The notes under the pieces: model-generated
Told to the model about the DNA's origin: nothing
What the model saw: only the letters and a program-made list of their open reading frames with translations
The model's database searches: none
Program-made: the position numbers and the translations under genes
From: Promicromonospora sp. AC04
Lineage (GTDB): Bacteria > Actinomycetota > Actinomycetes > Actinomycetales > Cellulomonadaceae
NCBI RefSeq assembly: GCF_003058225.1
Contig: NZ_QBUG01000016.1
Coordinates: forward strand, 1 to 64,000
DNA: 64,000 nt
Reading direction: 5' to 3'
Shown here: positions 34,910 through 42,830 of the stretch, piece after piece
Position numbering within the stretch: position 1 is the first letter of the stretch
How the letters are laid out: every line of letters starts with the position of its first letter

Positions 34910-35045
34910 CAGGTCGCCGACCGCGAGGGTGAGCAGATCGCCCGCGGTCTCGGGACGGGGCGTGGGGGAGGTGGTGATCCGGCCAGGCTATCGCGCACGG
35001 CCGGCCGGGCGGGGCCGCACCGACCGTGGCGACCAGCTTACGCGT

Positions 35046-35083
35046 TTGCTCGGCGGGCGCGATCGGTATGTAATATATTGCAT
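35046..35083 (+). promoter_or_regulatory. Leaderless promoter with autoregulatory GntR operator
   Basis: The -10 box TAATAT (35071-35076) ends 6 bp before the ATG at 35082, so transcription should begin at or next to the start codon; no ribosome site is visible. A weak TTGCTC (35046-35051) lies 19 bp upstream of the -10. The 16-bp palindrome ATGTAATATATTGCAT (35068-35083) has 14 symmetric positions and covers both the -10 box and the start codon. Confidence 0.7.
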
Positions 35084-35732
35084 GCCCATTCCGGAGAACG
35101 CGCCGGCGATCGATCGTCGTCTCCTGCGTGACGACGTCTACGGCCGCCTCCGTGACGCCATCGTCGACGGCAGCCTCGCGCCGGGGGAGCAGCTGCGCGA
35201 CGCCGAGCTCGCGGCCGGGCTCGGGGTCAGCCGCACCCCGGTGCGCGAGGCGCTGCTCCGCCTGGCGGAAGCCGGGCTGGTCGTGGCCCGGCCCGGCCGC
35301 TCGACGGCGGTGAGCTCGCTGGACCTGCGCGCCGTCCGGGACGCCCGCGACGTGGTCGCCGCGATGCACGGGGTGGCCGTGCGGGAGGCGGTCGGAAGCC
35401 TCACGGAGGACGACCTCGAAGCCATGCGCGAGGCCAACCGCCAGTTCCGCACGGCGATCGACAAAGGCGACGTCGATGCGGCGATGCGCGCCGACGACGC
35501 CCTGCACGGCGTCCCCGTGGCGGTCGCGACGAACCGGGCGCTGGTCTCGGTCCTCGACCAGTTCACGCCGGTACTGCGCCGCGCGGAACGACTGCGGTTC
35601 TCCTCACTGGATGGGCGCGCGTCCTTCGCCCGGCACGACGAGCTGATCCGGCTGTGTGCCGCCGGGGACGCGGACCGGGCGGCGGCGGTCGCCTTCGACA
35701 CCTGGCACACCCTGCCCACCGACGAGGAGTAA
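35082..35732 (+). CDS. GntR-family (FCD) regulator of ACC deaminase
   Basis: 216 aa. Winged helix at about residues 15-75 with [28 protein letters not shown], followed by an FCD-type helical domain ([33 protein letters not shown]). The start lies inside a palindromic operator, so the protein very probably represses itself and acdS, which begins 2 bp after its stop. In proteobacteria acdS is usually controlled by an Lrp-type AcdR; a GntR partner is the alternative seen here. Confidence 0.9.
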   Translation: MPIPENAPAIDRRLLRDDVYGRLRDAIVDGSLAPGEQLRDAELAAGLGVSRTPVREALLRLAEAGLVVARPGRSTAVSSLDLRAVRDARDVVAAMHGVAVREAVGSLTEDDLEAMREANRQFRTAIDKGDVDAAMRADDALHGVPVAVATNRALVSVLDQFTPVLRRAERLRFSSLDGRASFARHDELIRLCAAGDADRAAAVAFDTWHTLPTDEE

Positions 35733-35734
35733 CC

Positions 35735-36754
35735 ATGGCTCTGTCCGACTTCCCCCGCCACCAGCTGACCTTCGGACCGAGCCCGGTCCATCCGCTGCCG
35801 CGGCTGAGCGCTTACCTCGGGGGCGCGTCGGTCTGGGCCAAGCGGGAGGACTGCAACTCGGGCCTCGCGTACGGCGGAAACAAGACCCGCAAGCTGGAGT
35901 ACATCGTCCCGGACGCGCTCGCGCAGGGCGCGGACACGCTGGTGTCGATCGGCGGGTACCAGTCCAACCACACGCGTCAGGTCGCCGCGGTGGCCGCTTC
36001 GCTGGGCCTCAAGGCGGTGCTGGTGCAGGAGAACTGGGTCGACTGGCCCGACCCCCTCGCCGACCGCGTCGGCAACATCATGCTCAGCCGGATCATGGGT
36101 GCGGAGGTCCGGCTCGACCCGGCCGGCTTCGGCATCGGCTTCAAGGACTCCTGGACCCGCGCGATCGACGAGGTGAGGGAGCGGGGCGGCACGCCCTACC
36201 CGATCCCGGCGGGGGCCTCCGACCACCGGCTCGGCGGCCTCGGGTTCGCGCGCTGGGCGTACGAGGTCCAGGAGCAGGAACGTGAGCTGGGCGTCTTCTT
36301 CGACACCGTCGTCGTCTGCGCGGTCACCGGCTCGACCCACGCCGGCATGATCGCCGGGTTCGCCGCGCTCGAGGAGGCGGGCGGCCGGCCGCGCCGGGTG
36401 ATCGGGATCGACGCCAGCGCGAAGCTCGACGAGACCCGGGACCAGGTCGCGCGGATCGCACGCGCGACGGCCGAGCTGATCGGCGTCGGGCGGCCGCTGC
36501 GGGACGACGAGATCACCGTCCTGCCCGGATGGGCCGGGGACCTGTACGGGATCCCGGTGGAGTCGACGCTCGACGCGATCCGGCTCACCGGCCGGCTCGA
36601 GGGCGTCATCATCGACCCGGTCTACGAGGGCAAGTCGATGGCCGGCCTGATCGACCTCGTCACCAGTGGCGAGATCCCGGACACGTCCACCGTCCTCTAC
36701 GCCCACCTGGGCGGCCAGCCGGCCCTGAACGCCTACAGCGGGCTGTTCCGGTGA
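35735..36754 (+). CDS. acdS: 1-aminocyclopropane-1-carboxylate (ACC) deaminase
   Basis: 339 aa PLP enzyme, matching the usual length of about 338. It converts the ethylene precursor ACC to 2-oxobutyrate and ammonia. PLP lysine K50 in [22 protein letters not shown] binds substrate and phosphate. The residues that separate true ACC deaminases from D-cysteine desulfhydrases are present: Glu298 (PVYEGKSM) and Leu325 (YAHLGG), corresponding to Glu295 and Leu322 of the Pseudomonas enzyme with the same spacing. Translation starts just after GAGGAG at the gntR stop. A long hairpin follows immediately. The enzyme suggests a plant-associated or rhizosphere lifestyle. Confidence 0.95.
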   Translation: MALSDFPRHQLTFGPSPVHPLPRLSAYLGGASVWAKREDCNSGLAYGGNKTRKLEYIVPDALAQGADTLVSIGGYQSNHTRQVAAVAASLGLKAVLVQENWVDWPDPLADRVGNIMLSRIMGAEVRLDPAGFGIGFKDSWTRAIDEVRERGGTPYPIPAGASDHRLGGLGFARWAYEVQEQERELGVFFDTVVVCAVTGSTHAGMIAGFAALEEAGGRPRRVIGIDASAKLDETRDQVARIARATAELIGVGRPLRDDEITVLPGWAGDLYGIPVESTLDAIRLTGRLEGVIIDPVYEGKSMAGLIDLVTSGEIPDTSTVLYAHLGGQPALNAYSGLFR

Positions 36755-36800
36755 CGTGTCGGGCCCACAGGTCACCTTGGTGACCCGTGGGCCCGGCACG
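36755..36800. terminator. Long hairpin terminator directly after acdS
   Basis: Two 22-nt arms (36755-36776 and 36779-36800) pair with one T-G wobble and one mismatch around a 2-nt TT loop. The core is CGGGCCCAC/GTGGGCCCG and GGTCACC/GGTGACC. It starts one base after the acdS stop codon. No T-run follows, as is common in actinobacteria. Confidence 0.85.
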
Positions 36801-36807
36801 GACGTGG

Positions 36808-36956
36808 TCAGGTGAGGGGCGCTCGGATGACCTCAACGCCGAGGGCCTCGATCCGGTCGGCGTCGGCGTCGGCGAGCGTCCGACGTCGGACCGCACGTTG
36901 TCGCGCTCGCGGGCCGCTTCCAACGCGATCTGGCCTGAAATGAGCGCTCCACGCAT
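36808..36956 (-). pseudogene. Possible frameshifted gene remnant
   Basis: On the reverse strand an open frame beginning MRGALISGQIALEAARERDN runs into low-quality sequence. A frame change near 36895 restores a protein-like ending RRRTLADADADRIEALGVEV before a stop at 36808. The pieces together look like the C-terminus of a decayed gene. I cannot name the family, and chance coding potential in GC-rich DNA remains possible. The rest of 36801-37028 shows nothing else. Confidence 0.25.
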
Positions 36957-37028
36957 TCCGGATCGTGTGTGGAAGCGGACCTTCGGCAGGGTGTCGACCC
37001 CAGCCCGTCCGCGCGCGGCAGACGCCGC

Positions 37029-38885
37029 TCAGTCGGTGCTGCGGGTCCAGCGCTCCCAGAGCCACAGGATGAAGACGATCAGCAGGAAGGCAGGTATGCC
37101 TGCGACGCCGAGCCTGGCGAACCAGCTCGTCAGCTCGGCGCCGATGCCGGGCCTCGCGCCGTCGGCGGTGGTGGACCCTTCGCTACCGGCGTCCTCGTCG
37201 TTGGTGGCGTTGCCGCCACGGCCGTCGGTGCCGTCGGTGTCGTTGCTGCCACCGCGACCGCCACCGTTGTCGGTGTCGTCGGTGTCGTCGGTGCCGGACT
37301 GGTCGCCTGCGGCGCCGTCGGACGGGTCGGCTCCGGGCGACGCGTCCGACCCGCTGCCCTCCTCGGATGCGCCCCTCGGGATGCCGAGCTCGGCGAACCA
37401 GTTCGTCAGCGCATCACCTAGACCCGGGTTCGCGCCGTTGCCGGTGCTCGGTGCCTCGCCATCGTCGCTGCCGTTCTCGCCTTCGTTGCCGGACGCGCTG
37501 CCTCCAGGACCGGTGTCAGACGGGTCAGTCCCGGATGGTGAGCCCGACTCGGGATCCTCCTCGGACGCGTGGTTCGGTCCGGCGTCCGACGGCGGGGCGG
37601 GCGGCTGCTCCGCCTCGTCCGGCGTCGCCCCGGCCGCTTGGGCGTCGTCCTCGTCGGCCGGTCCCTCTGCAGAGCCACCGCTGCTGCTGTCTCCGTCGCT
37701 GCCTCCCTCTCCGTCGCCGTCGCTGTCGCTGTCTCCGCTAGTGCTGCCAACCTTGCCGTCGGCGGCATCTGTCCCGCCGTCGGTGCCACTGGCGCTGTCG
37801 CCTGCGCCGCTGTCGGCCCCGCGGTCCGCAGCGCCACTTCCGGCCCCGCCGTCCGCACCGCCTGCTCCACCGCTCGCAGCGCCACCGTCCGTGTCGGCTC
37901 CACCGCCACTGCCTGCACCACCGCCGCCTCCGCCTTCGCCACTGCCCGCACCGCCGCTGCCTGCACCGCCGCCTCCGCCGGCCCCGGGGTTGGCGGCGGA
38001 TTCGGCAGCGGGGGGATCGTCGGGCTGGTTTGCGATCAGGGCCGCGGCACCGCCGCCGATCCCGAGCGCGGCAAGCACAGCCGCCGCGATGGCCGCCTCC
38101 TGCTTGCCGAACGAAGGCTTCGGCGCGCCCGCGCCGGCCGCCCCCGCCCCGGCGGCGGCACCGGCGCCCAGTGCGCCCAGCGCGCCGGTGGCCACGGCAC
38201 CAGCGACGAGGTGCTGGCCGAGGTCACGGAGCATCCAGGAGACCTCCCGCACGTCCATGAAGGCCCGGGTGCACTCCGCGCAGCCGTCCATGTGCGCTTC
38301 GACGTGGCCTCGGCGGCGGGGCAGGAGGCGGCCCTTGAGGTAGTCGTGCATGGCGGCGCGGGTGGTGCGGCACTCGGGTTCGTTGACGGCCTGGGCATGG
38401 GCGGCGGCGAACGCTCCGGCGAGGCGTTCCTCGGCGCGGCGCAGCCGCATGGTCACGGCGTGGGGTCGGACGCCGAGGTCGCCCGCGATGTCGGTGACGG
38501 CCCTGTCATGGACGTGGCGGTCGAAGAGGATCTTGCGGTCGTCGTCGGCGAGCTTGGACAGGGCGGAGCGGAGCATGGTGACGTCGGCCTGGCGTTCGGC
38601 GCCGGCGACTGGGGGTGTGAGGCCGTCGAGGGTGTCGTCCTCGACCGGGCGGGTGCGTCCGGCCTCGCGGGTCATGGAGATGGCTTCGTTGACCGCGGCT
38701 CGTCGCCAGTAGGGGGCGGGGTCCTCGATGGTGGTGCCGGTGGAGACGAGGCGGACCATCTTCTCGAGGGCGCGGCTGGCGGCTTCCTCGGCGTCGATGC
38801 CGGGCACGCGTGCTGCGACGGAACGCACCACGTTCGGGCGGTGCACCACCCAGTCGTCGAACCGTGCCTCGCTTGCGGCAGTCAT
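37029..38885 (-). CDS. ECF-type sigma factor fused to zinc-finger anti-sigma-like, membrane and disordered segments
   Basis: 618 aa from the ATG complementary to 38883-38885. Residues about 1-170: sigma-70 region 2 (EEAASRALEKMVRLVS, YWRRAAVNEAISMTREAG) and region 4 (LADDDRKILFDRHVHDRAVT, then VRPHAVTMRLRRAEERLAG). Residues about 180-220: a ZAS-like zinc finger with the HxxxCxxC motif HMDGCAEC. Then a hydrophobic segment (AAIAAAVLAALGIGGGAAALIA), about 280 residues of Gly/Ser/Asp/Ala-rich linker, and a final transmembrane helix (GIPAFLLIVFILWLWERW). A PG(L/I)G-x2-LT-x-WFA-x-LG motif occurs twice, in the linker and just before the last helix. Sigma and its inhibitor are thus one membrane-tethered chain; activation presumably needs proteolysis or a conformational signal. 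Confidence 0.85.
   Translation of the reverse strand: MTAASEARFDDWVVHRPNVVRSVAARVPGIDAEEAASRALEKMVRLVSTGTTIEDPAPYWRRAAVNEAISMTREAGRTRPVEDDTLDGLTPPVAGAERQADVTMLRSALSKLADDDRKILFDRHVHDRAVTDIAGDLGVRPHAVTMRLRRAEERLAGAFAAAHAQAVNEPECRTTRAAMHDYLKGRLLPRRRGHVEAHMDGCAECTRAFMDVREVSWMLRDLGQHLVAGAVATGALGALGAGAAAGAGAAGAGAPKPSFGKQEAAIAAAVLAALGIGGGAAALIANQPDDPPAAESAANPGAGGGGGAGSGGAGSGEGGGGGGAGSGGGADTDGGAASGGAGGADGGAGSGAADRGADSGAGDSASGTDGGTDAADGKVGSTSGDSDSDGDGEGGSDGDSSSGGSAEGPADEDDAQAAGATPDEAEQPPAPPSDAGPNHASEEDPESGSPSGTDPSDTGPGGSASGNEGENGSDDGEAPSTGNGANPGLGDALTNWFAELGIPRGASEEGSGSDASPGADPSDGAAGDQSGTDDTDDTDNGGGRGGSNDTDGTDGRGGNATNDEDAGSEGSTTADGARPGIGAELTSWFARLGVAGIPAFLLIVFILWLWERWTRSTD
37089..37438 (-). repeat. 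Duplicated 'PGxGxxLTxWFAxLG' protein motif in the sigma fusion
   Basis: NPGLGDALTNWFAELGI (coded near 37385-37435) and RPGIGAELTSWFARLGV (near 37100-37150) are 10-of-17 identical, separated by about 75 low-complexity residues. The second copy abuts the C-terminal membrane helix. This looks like a duplicated amphipathic docking element. Confidence 0.7.
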
Positions 38886-38947
38886 ACCGGTCTGCCCCCT
38901 TCCCGCACGGGATAATTCCACCGGGGTCGGGGGCGCGCGCGATGAAT

Positions 38948-38975
38948 CGCACGATTTGCGTTGACGCACGATTTG
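38948..38975. promoter_or_regulatory. 11-bp direct repeat upstream of the sigma-fusion gene
   Basis: CGCACGATTTG occurs at 38948-38958 and again at 38965-38975, a 17-bp period, in the 97 bp between the sigma gene start and the DinB gene stop. It is a candidate binding site or self-recognised promoter element for the sigma factor; no standard -35/-10 pair is evident. Confidence 0.45.
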
Positions 38976-38982
38976 GTCGGTC

Positions 38983-39495
38983 TCAGCGTCGCCGCAGCGC
39001 GAGACCCCGGACGTACGACGCCTGGCCGGCGTGCTGCATGTCGTCGTTGATGATGCTGATCAGCCGGACGCCGAGCGTGACCGGCGGGTTCCACGACTCG
39101 TCGACGACCCGCGTGAGATCGTCGTCGGACAGGCGGGCCAGGTACCGCACCGTCTGGTCGTGCACGGCGTCGTGGTACCCCGTGAGCAGGTCGCCGGACG
39201 GTACGCGGACGGCAGCGACGTCGTCGGCGTCGTGCCCGTAGCCCGTGTCCTCCGCCGGGAACGGCAGGCCGAACCTGCGGTCCCAGCCGTCGTCGGACCA
39301 GACCTGGCTGGTGCCCGCGGCGTCGGCGATGTGGTCGTCCTGGACCCGGGTCAGGTGCCAGACGAGCCAGACGATCGAGTTCGCGCCGTCGTCGACGCGG
39401 TACGCGAGCTCGTCCGCGGTCAGCCCCATGACCGAGCTGTGCACCGTCTTCTGGATCCGGCCGAACGCGTCCACCAGCAGATCCGTACCACGCAT
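38983..39495 (-). CDS. DinB-family (DUF664-like) protein
   Basis: 170 aa four-helix bundle: LLVDAFGRIQKTVHSSVMGL, SIVWLVWHLTRVQDDHIADA, GYHDAVHDQTVRYLARLSDD and LISIINDDMQHAGQASYVRG. The histidines in WHLTRVQDDH and MQHAGQ give the three-ligand metal site of the DinB superfamily. Members include thiol-dependent S-transferases and many unknowns. AAAGGGG precedes the ATG at 39493-39495. Confidence 0.87.
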   Translation of the reverse strand: MRGTDLLVDAFGRIQKTVHSSVMGLTADELAYRVDDGANSIVWLVWHLTRVQDDHIADAAGTSQVWSDDGWDRRFGLPFPAEDTGYGHDADDVAAVRVPSGDLLTGYHDAVHDQTVRYLARLSDDDLTRVVDESWNPPVTLGVRLISIINDDMQHAGQASYVRGLALRRR

Positions 39496-39578
39496 TGATC
39501 GTCCCCTTTCAGGCCGCGGCATCCACGGACACGATGCCACAGCGGCCCCGGCGAGCGCTGGGGTTTCAGGCGTGGCGA

Positions 39579-40604
39579 TCAGGTGGCGGAGAGCCGGATC
39601 ATCACCTTGCTGCTCCCCGGTCCCGCCGCCGCGGCGAGCGCCTCGCCGGCCTGGCCGATGTCAAAGCGGTGGGTGACCACGCCGGACACGTCGAGCCCGT
39701 CGCGCAGGGCGCCCAGGGCGTCGCTGATCTCCTCGACGAACCGGTAGGCGCCGATCCAGGTGATCTCGCGGGTGACGAGGTCGCCGAGGACCGCGGGGGC
39801 GGCGGAGCCGGGGAGGTTGCCGACCTGGACGAGGGTTCCGCCGCGGGCGGTGGCCCGCAGCACGCCGCCGAGGGCCGCGGGGGCTCCGGAGGCCTCGAAG
39901 ACGAGCTCGCAGTCGTCGGGCAGGCGGTCGCCGTGGCCGACGTCGAGCACCCGGTCTGCGCCCAGCTCCTTGGCCACTGCCAGGGAGCTGGGCGAGACGT
40001 CGGCGGCGGTGACCGACGCGGCGCCGCGGAACTTCGCGGCGGCCACGACGAGGCAGCCGATCGGCCCGGCGCCGTTGACGACGACGTCGCGGCCGCGGAC
40101 GTCGCCCGCGCGGTTGACCGCGTGCATCGCCACGGCCAGCGGCTCGGCGAGGGCACCGTGCTCCGTGCTGACGCCGTCGGGCAGCTTGCGCAGCTGTTCG
40201 GCAGGGACGGCCCGCAGCTCGCTGAACCCGCCGTCGGTGTGCGGGTGGAAGGCCGCCGACCCGAAGTACCTGACCTGGGAGTGGAGGTTGGTCCGTCCGG
40301 CGAGCCGCTGCGGCAGGACGGATCCCGCCGCGGCCCGCGCCGGGTGCACGGTGACGGGCAGCCCTGGGTCCCAGCCGTGGACCCCTGGCCCGCTCGTGAC
40401 CACCCGCCCGGCCACCTCGTGGCCGAGGACGAGCGGGTCGCGCAGGACGGCGGTGCCCGAGGCGCCGTGCTTCCAGTAGGACACGTCCGACCCGCAGACG
40501 CCGCCCCACTCCATCGCGACGACGACCTCGCCGGGCCGGGCAACGGGGTCGGGGCGCTCCTCGACCCGGAGGTCGCCGGCGCCGTGCACGACTACCGCCC
40601 TCAT
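39579..40604 (-). CDS. Zinc-dependent alcohol dehydrogenase, L-idonate 5-dehydrogenase-like
   Basis: 341 aa medium-chain dehydrogenase. Catalytic zinc ligands: Cys in GGVCGSDVSYWKHG, the GHE motif in LVLGHEVAGRV, Glu in ALAEPLAVAMHAVNRAG. NAD-binding VVNGAGPIGCLVVAAAK. CGSDVSYWKHG followed by DPLVLGHE closely resembles IdnD. It would oxidise a sugar acid or polyol at C5. The structural-zinc cysteine cluster appears absent (PARAAAGSVLPQR in its place). The start overlaps the transporter stop as ATGA; the pair forms a catabolic operon. Confidence 0.88.
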   Translation of the reverse strand: MRAVVVHGAGDLRVEERPDPVARPGEVVVAMEWGGVCGSDVSYWKHGASGTAVLRDPLVLGHEVAGRVVTSGPGVHGWDPGLPVTVHPARAAAGSVLPQRLAGRTNLHSQVRYFGSAAFHPHTDGGFSELRAVPAEQLRKLPDGVSTEHGALAEPLAVAMHAVNRAGDVRGRDVVVNGAGPIGCLVVAAAKFRGAASVTAADVSPSSLAVAKELGADRVLDVGHGDRLPDDCELVFEASGAPAALGGVLRATARGGTLVQVGNLPGSAAPAVLGDLVTREITWIGAYRFVEEISDALGALRDGLDVSGVVTHRFDIGQAGEALAAAAGPGSSKVMIRLSAT

Positions 40605-41974
40605 GCGGCGTCCTCGAGCTGGACGAGGTCGCGGCCCCGGGTCTCGGGGGCGAGGCGGGCGGCCACCAGGGTGATGGTCGAGTAGACGACGAGCATCGCG
40701 GCGATCGGCCACCAGCTGCCGGTGGCTGCGGTGAGCGACGCGGCGACGACCGGCCCGATCGCGGTGGCGAGGATGCCGCCGATCTCCTTGGAGAGCGCGA
40801 GCTGGGTGAACCGGGTCCGGGCGCCGAACAGCTCGGCCATCGTCACGCTCTCCAGGGCGAACAGGCCCAGGACGCCCAGGTTCAGGCCGGCGATCATGCC
40901 GAACAGGAGCGCCGCCGTGCTGCCGCTGGTGATCATCAGCATCATCGGGAACGCGAACGCGATGGTGAGCAGGGACAGCGCGGTGTACATCGAGCGCCGG
41001 CCGAAGCGGTCGCCCAGCAGGCCGACCAGGGGCACGGTCACGAAGCCCACGATGGAGCCCCACATGATCGCCTCGGTGGGCAGGGCCCGGTCCATGGCCA
41101 GGCTGGTGGCTATGTAGCCGACCAGGAAGGTCTGCACCAGCCCGGAGTTGCCGGCCTGGCCGAACCGCAGGGCCAGCGCCAGGAAGAACGCCTTGCCCTT
41201 GCGCTGCGCCAGGGCGGCCTCGAGCACCGGTGCGGCGTCGGCCTCCTTGACCTCGGCGCGGGTGAGGGCGACGCCGTCGACCACGTCGGGCCGGGCCTCG
41301 AAGACCGGGCTCTCCTTCACGTTCCGGCGGATCCAGACCGCGAAGATCATCAGGACGAAGCTGAGCAGGAACGGCAGCCGCCAGCCCCAGCTCAGGAGCT
41401 GCTCCTCGCTGAGCACGACCAGCAGCAGCGCCCACAGGGCCGACGCCGCCAGGGTCCCGGAGTTGGTGCCGAGCGAGACCAGCGAGGCGACCAGGCCGCG
41501 CCGCTTGACGGGCGCGTACTCCGCGAGCATGACGGTGGCGCCCGCGATCTCCGCCCCGGCGCCGAAGCCCTGCACCAGGCGCAGCAGAACCAGCAGGATC
41601 GGCGCCGTGATGCCGATCGTCTGGTACGTCGGCAGGACGCCGATCAGCGTCGTCGACACGCCCATCAGGGCGATCGTCAGGAACAGCACCCTGCGCCGTC
41701 CGATCCGGTCGCCCATCCGGCCGAAGTAGACGGCGCCCGCGAGCCGCGCCACGTACCCGACCCCGTAGGTCGCCATCGCGGCGATGAGGGCGATCGCCGG
41801 GCTGACGCCGGGAAAGAAGATCTGGTTGAAGACGATCGCGGCCGCCAGGGAGTACAGCTGGAAGTCCATGAACTCCATGGCCGTGCCGAGCCAGCCGGAC
41901 ACGGCCGCCTTGGTGAGGTCCTTGGTCGACCGGGTGACTGCGTTTCCTGGTGGTGTCATAGCGATGTCCGCCAT
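40601..41974 (-). CDS. MFS transporter, MHS family
   Basis: 457 aa, about 12 helices, with SGWLGTAMEFMDFQLYSLAAA at the N-terminus and the signature GRMGDRIGRRRVLFL. Same subgroup as the transporter at 12055 but only moderately similar, so a separate acquisition or old paralog. Presumed substrate: the sugar acid handled by the adjacent dehydrogenase. ATG 41974 chosen for the upstream GGAG. Its promoter at 42046-42075 overlaps a palindrome. Confidence 0.88.
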   Translation of the reverse strand: MADIAMTPPGNAVTRSTKDLTKAAVSGWLGTAMEFMDFQLYSLAAAIVFNQIFFPGVSPAIALIAAMATYGVGYVARLAGAVYFGRMGDRIGRRRVLFLTIALMGVSTTLIGVLPTYQTIGITAPILLVLLRLVQGFGAGAEIAGATVMLAEYAPVKRRGLVASLVSLGTNSGTLAASALWALLLVVLSEEQLLSWGWRLPFLLSFVLMIFAVWIRRNVKESPVFEARPDVVDGVALTRAEVKEADAAPVLEAALAQRKGKAFFLALALRFGQAGNSGLVQTFLVGYIATSLAMDRALPTEAIMWGSIVGFVTVPLVGLLGDRFGRRSMYTALSLLTIAFAFPMMLMITSGSTAALLFGMIAGLNLGVLGLFALESVTMAELFGARTRFTQLALSKEIGGILATAIGPVVAASLTAATGSWWPIAAMLVVYSTITLVAARLAPETRGRDLVQLEDAA

Positions 41975-42040
41975 GGGGATGCTCCTTGCCTTCTTGACTG
42001 ACGTCGTTGTCCGACGGCCCGACGGCCGATGTGTGGCAGC

Positions 42041-42075
42041 GCTTGTATGTAAGCAGCGTCGACAAGGCGTGTCAA
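42041..42075 (-). promoter_or_regulatory. Promoter and overlapping GntR operator for the transporter-dehydrogenase operon
   Basis: On the reverse strand: consensus TTGACA (42070-42075), 18-bp spacer and TACATA (42046-42051). The imperfect palindrome GCTTGTATGTAAGC (42041-42054) covers this -10 box. Binding there by the divergently encoded GntR protein would block the operon. Confidence 0.6.
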
Positions 42076-42102
42076 CCGCCCCGGTGTGGGAGACTCCTTC
42101 GC

Positions 42103-42813
42103 ATGGGGCAAGTCTCGAACCGGTCCAACCGACGCGTCGTCTACGAGACGCTGCGCCGCAAGGTGCTGACCCTCGAGCTGCCGCCCGGCGCCTCCCTGTC
42201 GGAGAACGAGCTCGCCGCATCCCTCGGGGTCAGCCGCACGCCCGTCCGCGAGAGCCTGATCCTGCTCGGCGAGGAGGGCCTCGTCCGGGTGTTCCCCAAG
42301 GTCGGGTCCTTCGTGTCCCGGGTCGACGCCGCGCGCGTCGCGGACGCTCAGTTCCTCCGCGAGGCCGTAGAGCTGGCCGCGTTCGACGACATCCCGGCAA
42401 CCCTCGACCCCGACCTGCTCGCCGAGCTGCGAACCAACCTGGAGCAGCAGCGGGCGCCCGGCCTCGACCTCGAGACGTTCTTCGGGCTCGACGAGGCATT
42501 CCACCACGGGCTGCTGCGCCTCAGCGGGCACGGCAGCGCCTGGTCGACAGTCGTCGCGGCCAAGGGACACCTGGATCGGGCGCGCCGCCTCGGCCTGCAC
42601 GAGACCAACGGCATGGACCGGTTCGTCGACGAGCACCACGCCATCCTCGACGCGGTGGTGGCCGGCGACATCTCCGGCGCACGCACCAGCCTGCGGTCCC
42701 ACCTGCGCGCCGTCTTCGACGACATCGAGAAGACCCGCCGGCGCTCACCCGAGCTCTTCGCCGCGGACGACGGCACCGTCCCGGTCCGCCGCAGCATCGC
42801 CGTCTGGGAGTAG
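42103..42813 (+). CDS. GntR-family (FCD) transcriptional regulator
   Basis: 236 aa. Winged helix with [32 protein letters not shown] domain with metal-site-like residues (LDEAFHHGLLRLSGH, VDEHHAILDAVVAGD, LRSHLRAVFDDIEK). FCD proteins of this type sense sugar acids or other carboxylates. It is divergent from the transporter/idonate-dehydrogenase operon, whose promoter it probably represses. Confidence 0.9.
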   Translation: MGQVSNRSNRRVVYETLRRKVLTLELPPGASLSENELAASLGVSRTPVRESLILLGEEGLVRVFPKVGSFVSRVDAARVADAQFLREAVELAAFDDIPATLDPDLLAELRTNLEQQRAPGLDLETFFGLDEAFHHGLLRLSGHGSAWSTVVAAKGHLDRARRLGLHETNGMDRFVDEHHAILDAVVAGDISGARTSLRSHLRAVFDDIEKTRRRSPELFAADDGTVPVRRSIAVWE

Positions 42814-42830
42814 CGCCCACAACCAAGGGG

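Noticed and set aside
36787-38343. Ser/Pro-rich 518-codon frame on the + strand resembling a secreted low-complexity protein
   Set aside because: Antisense to the Gly/Ser/Asp linker of the sigma fusion; no signal peptide or domain.
12055-41974. Two MHS transporters considered as a recent duplication
   Set aside because: They share family motifs only; the sequences and lengths of loops differ throughout.
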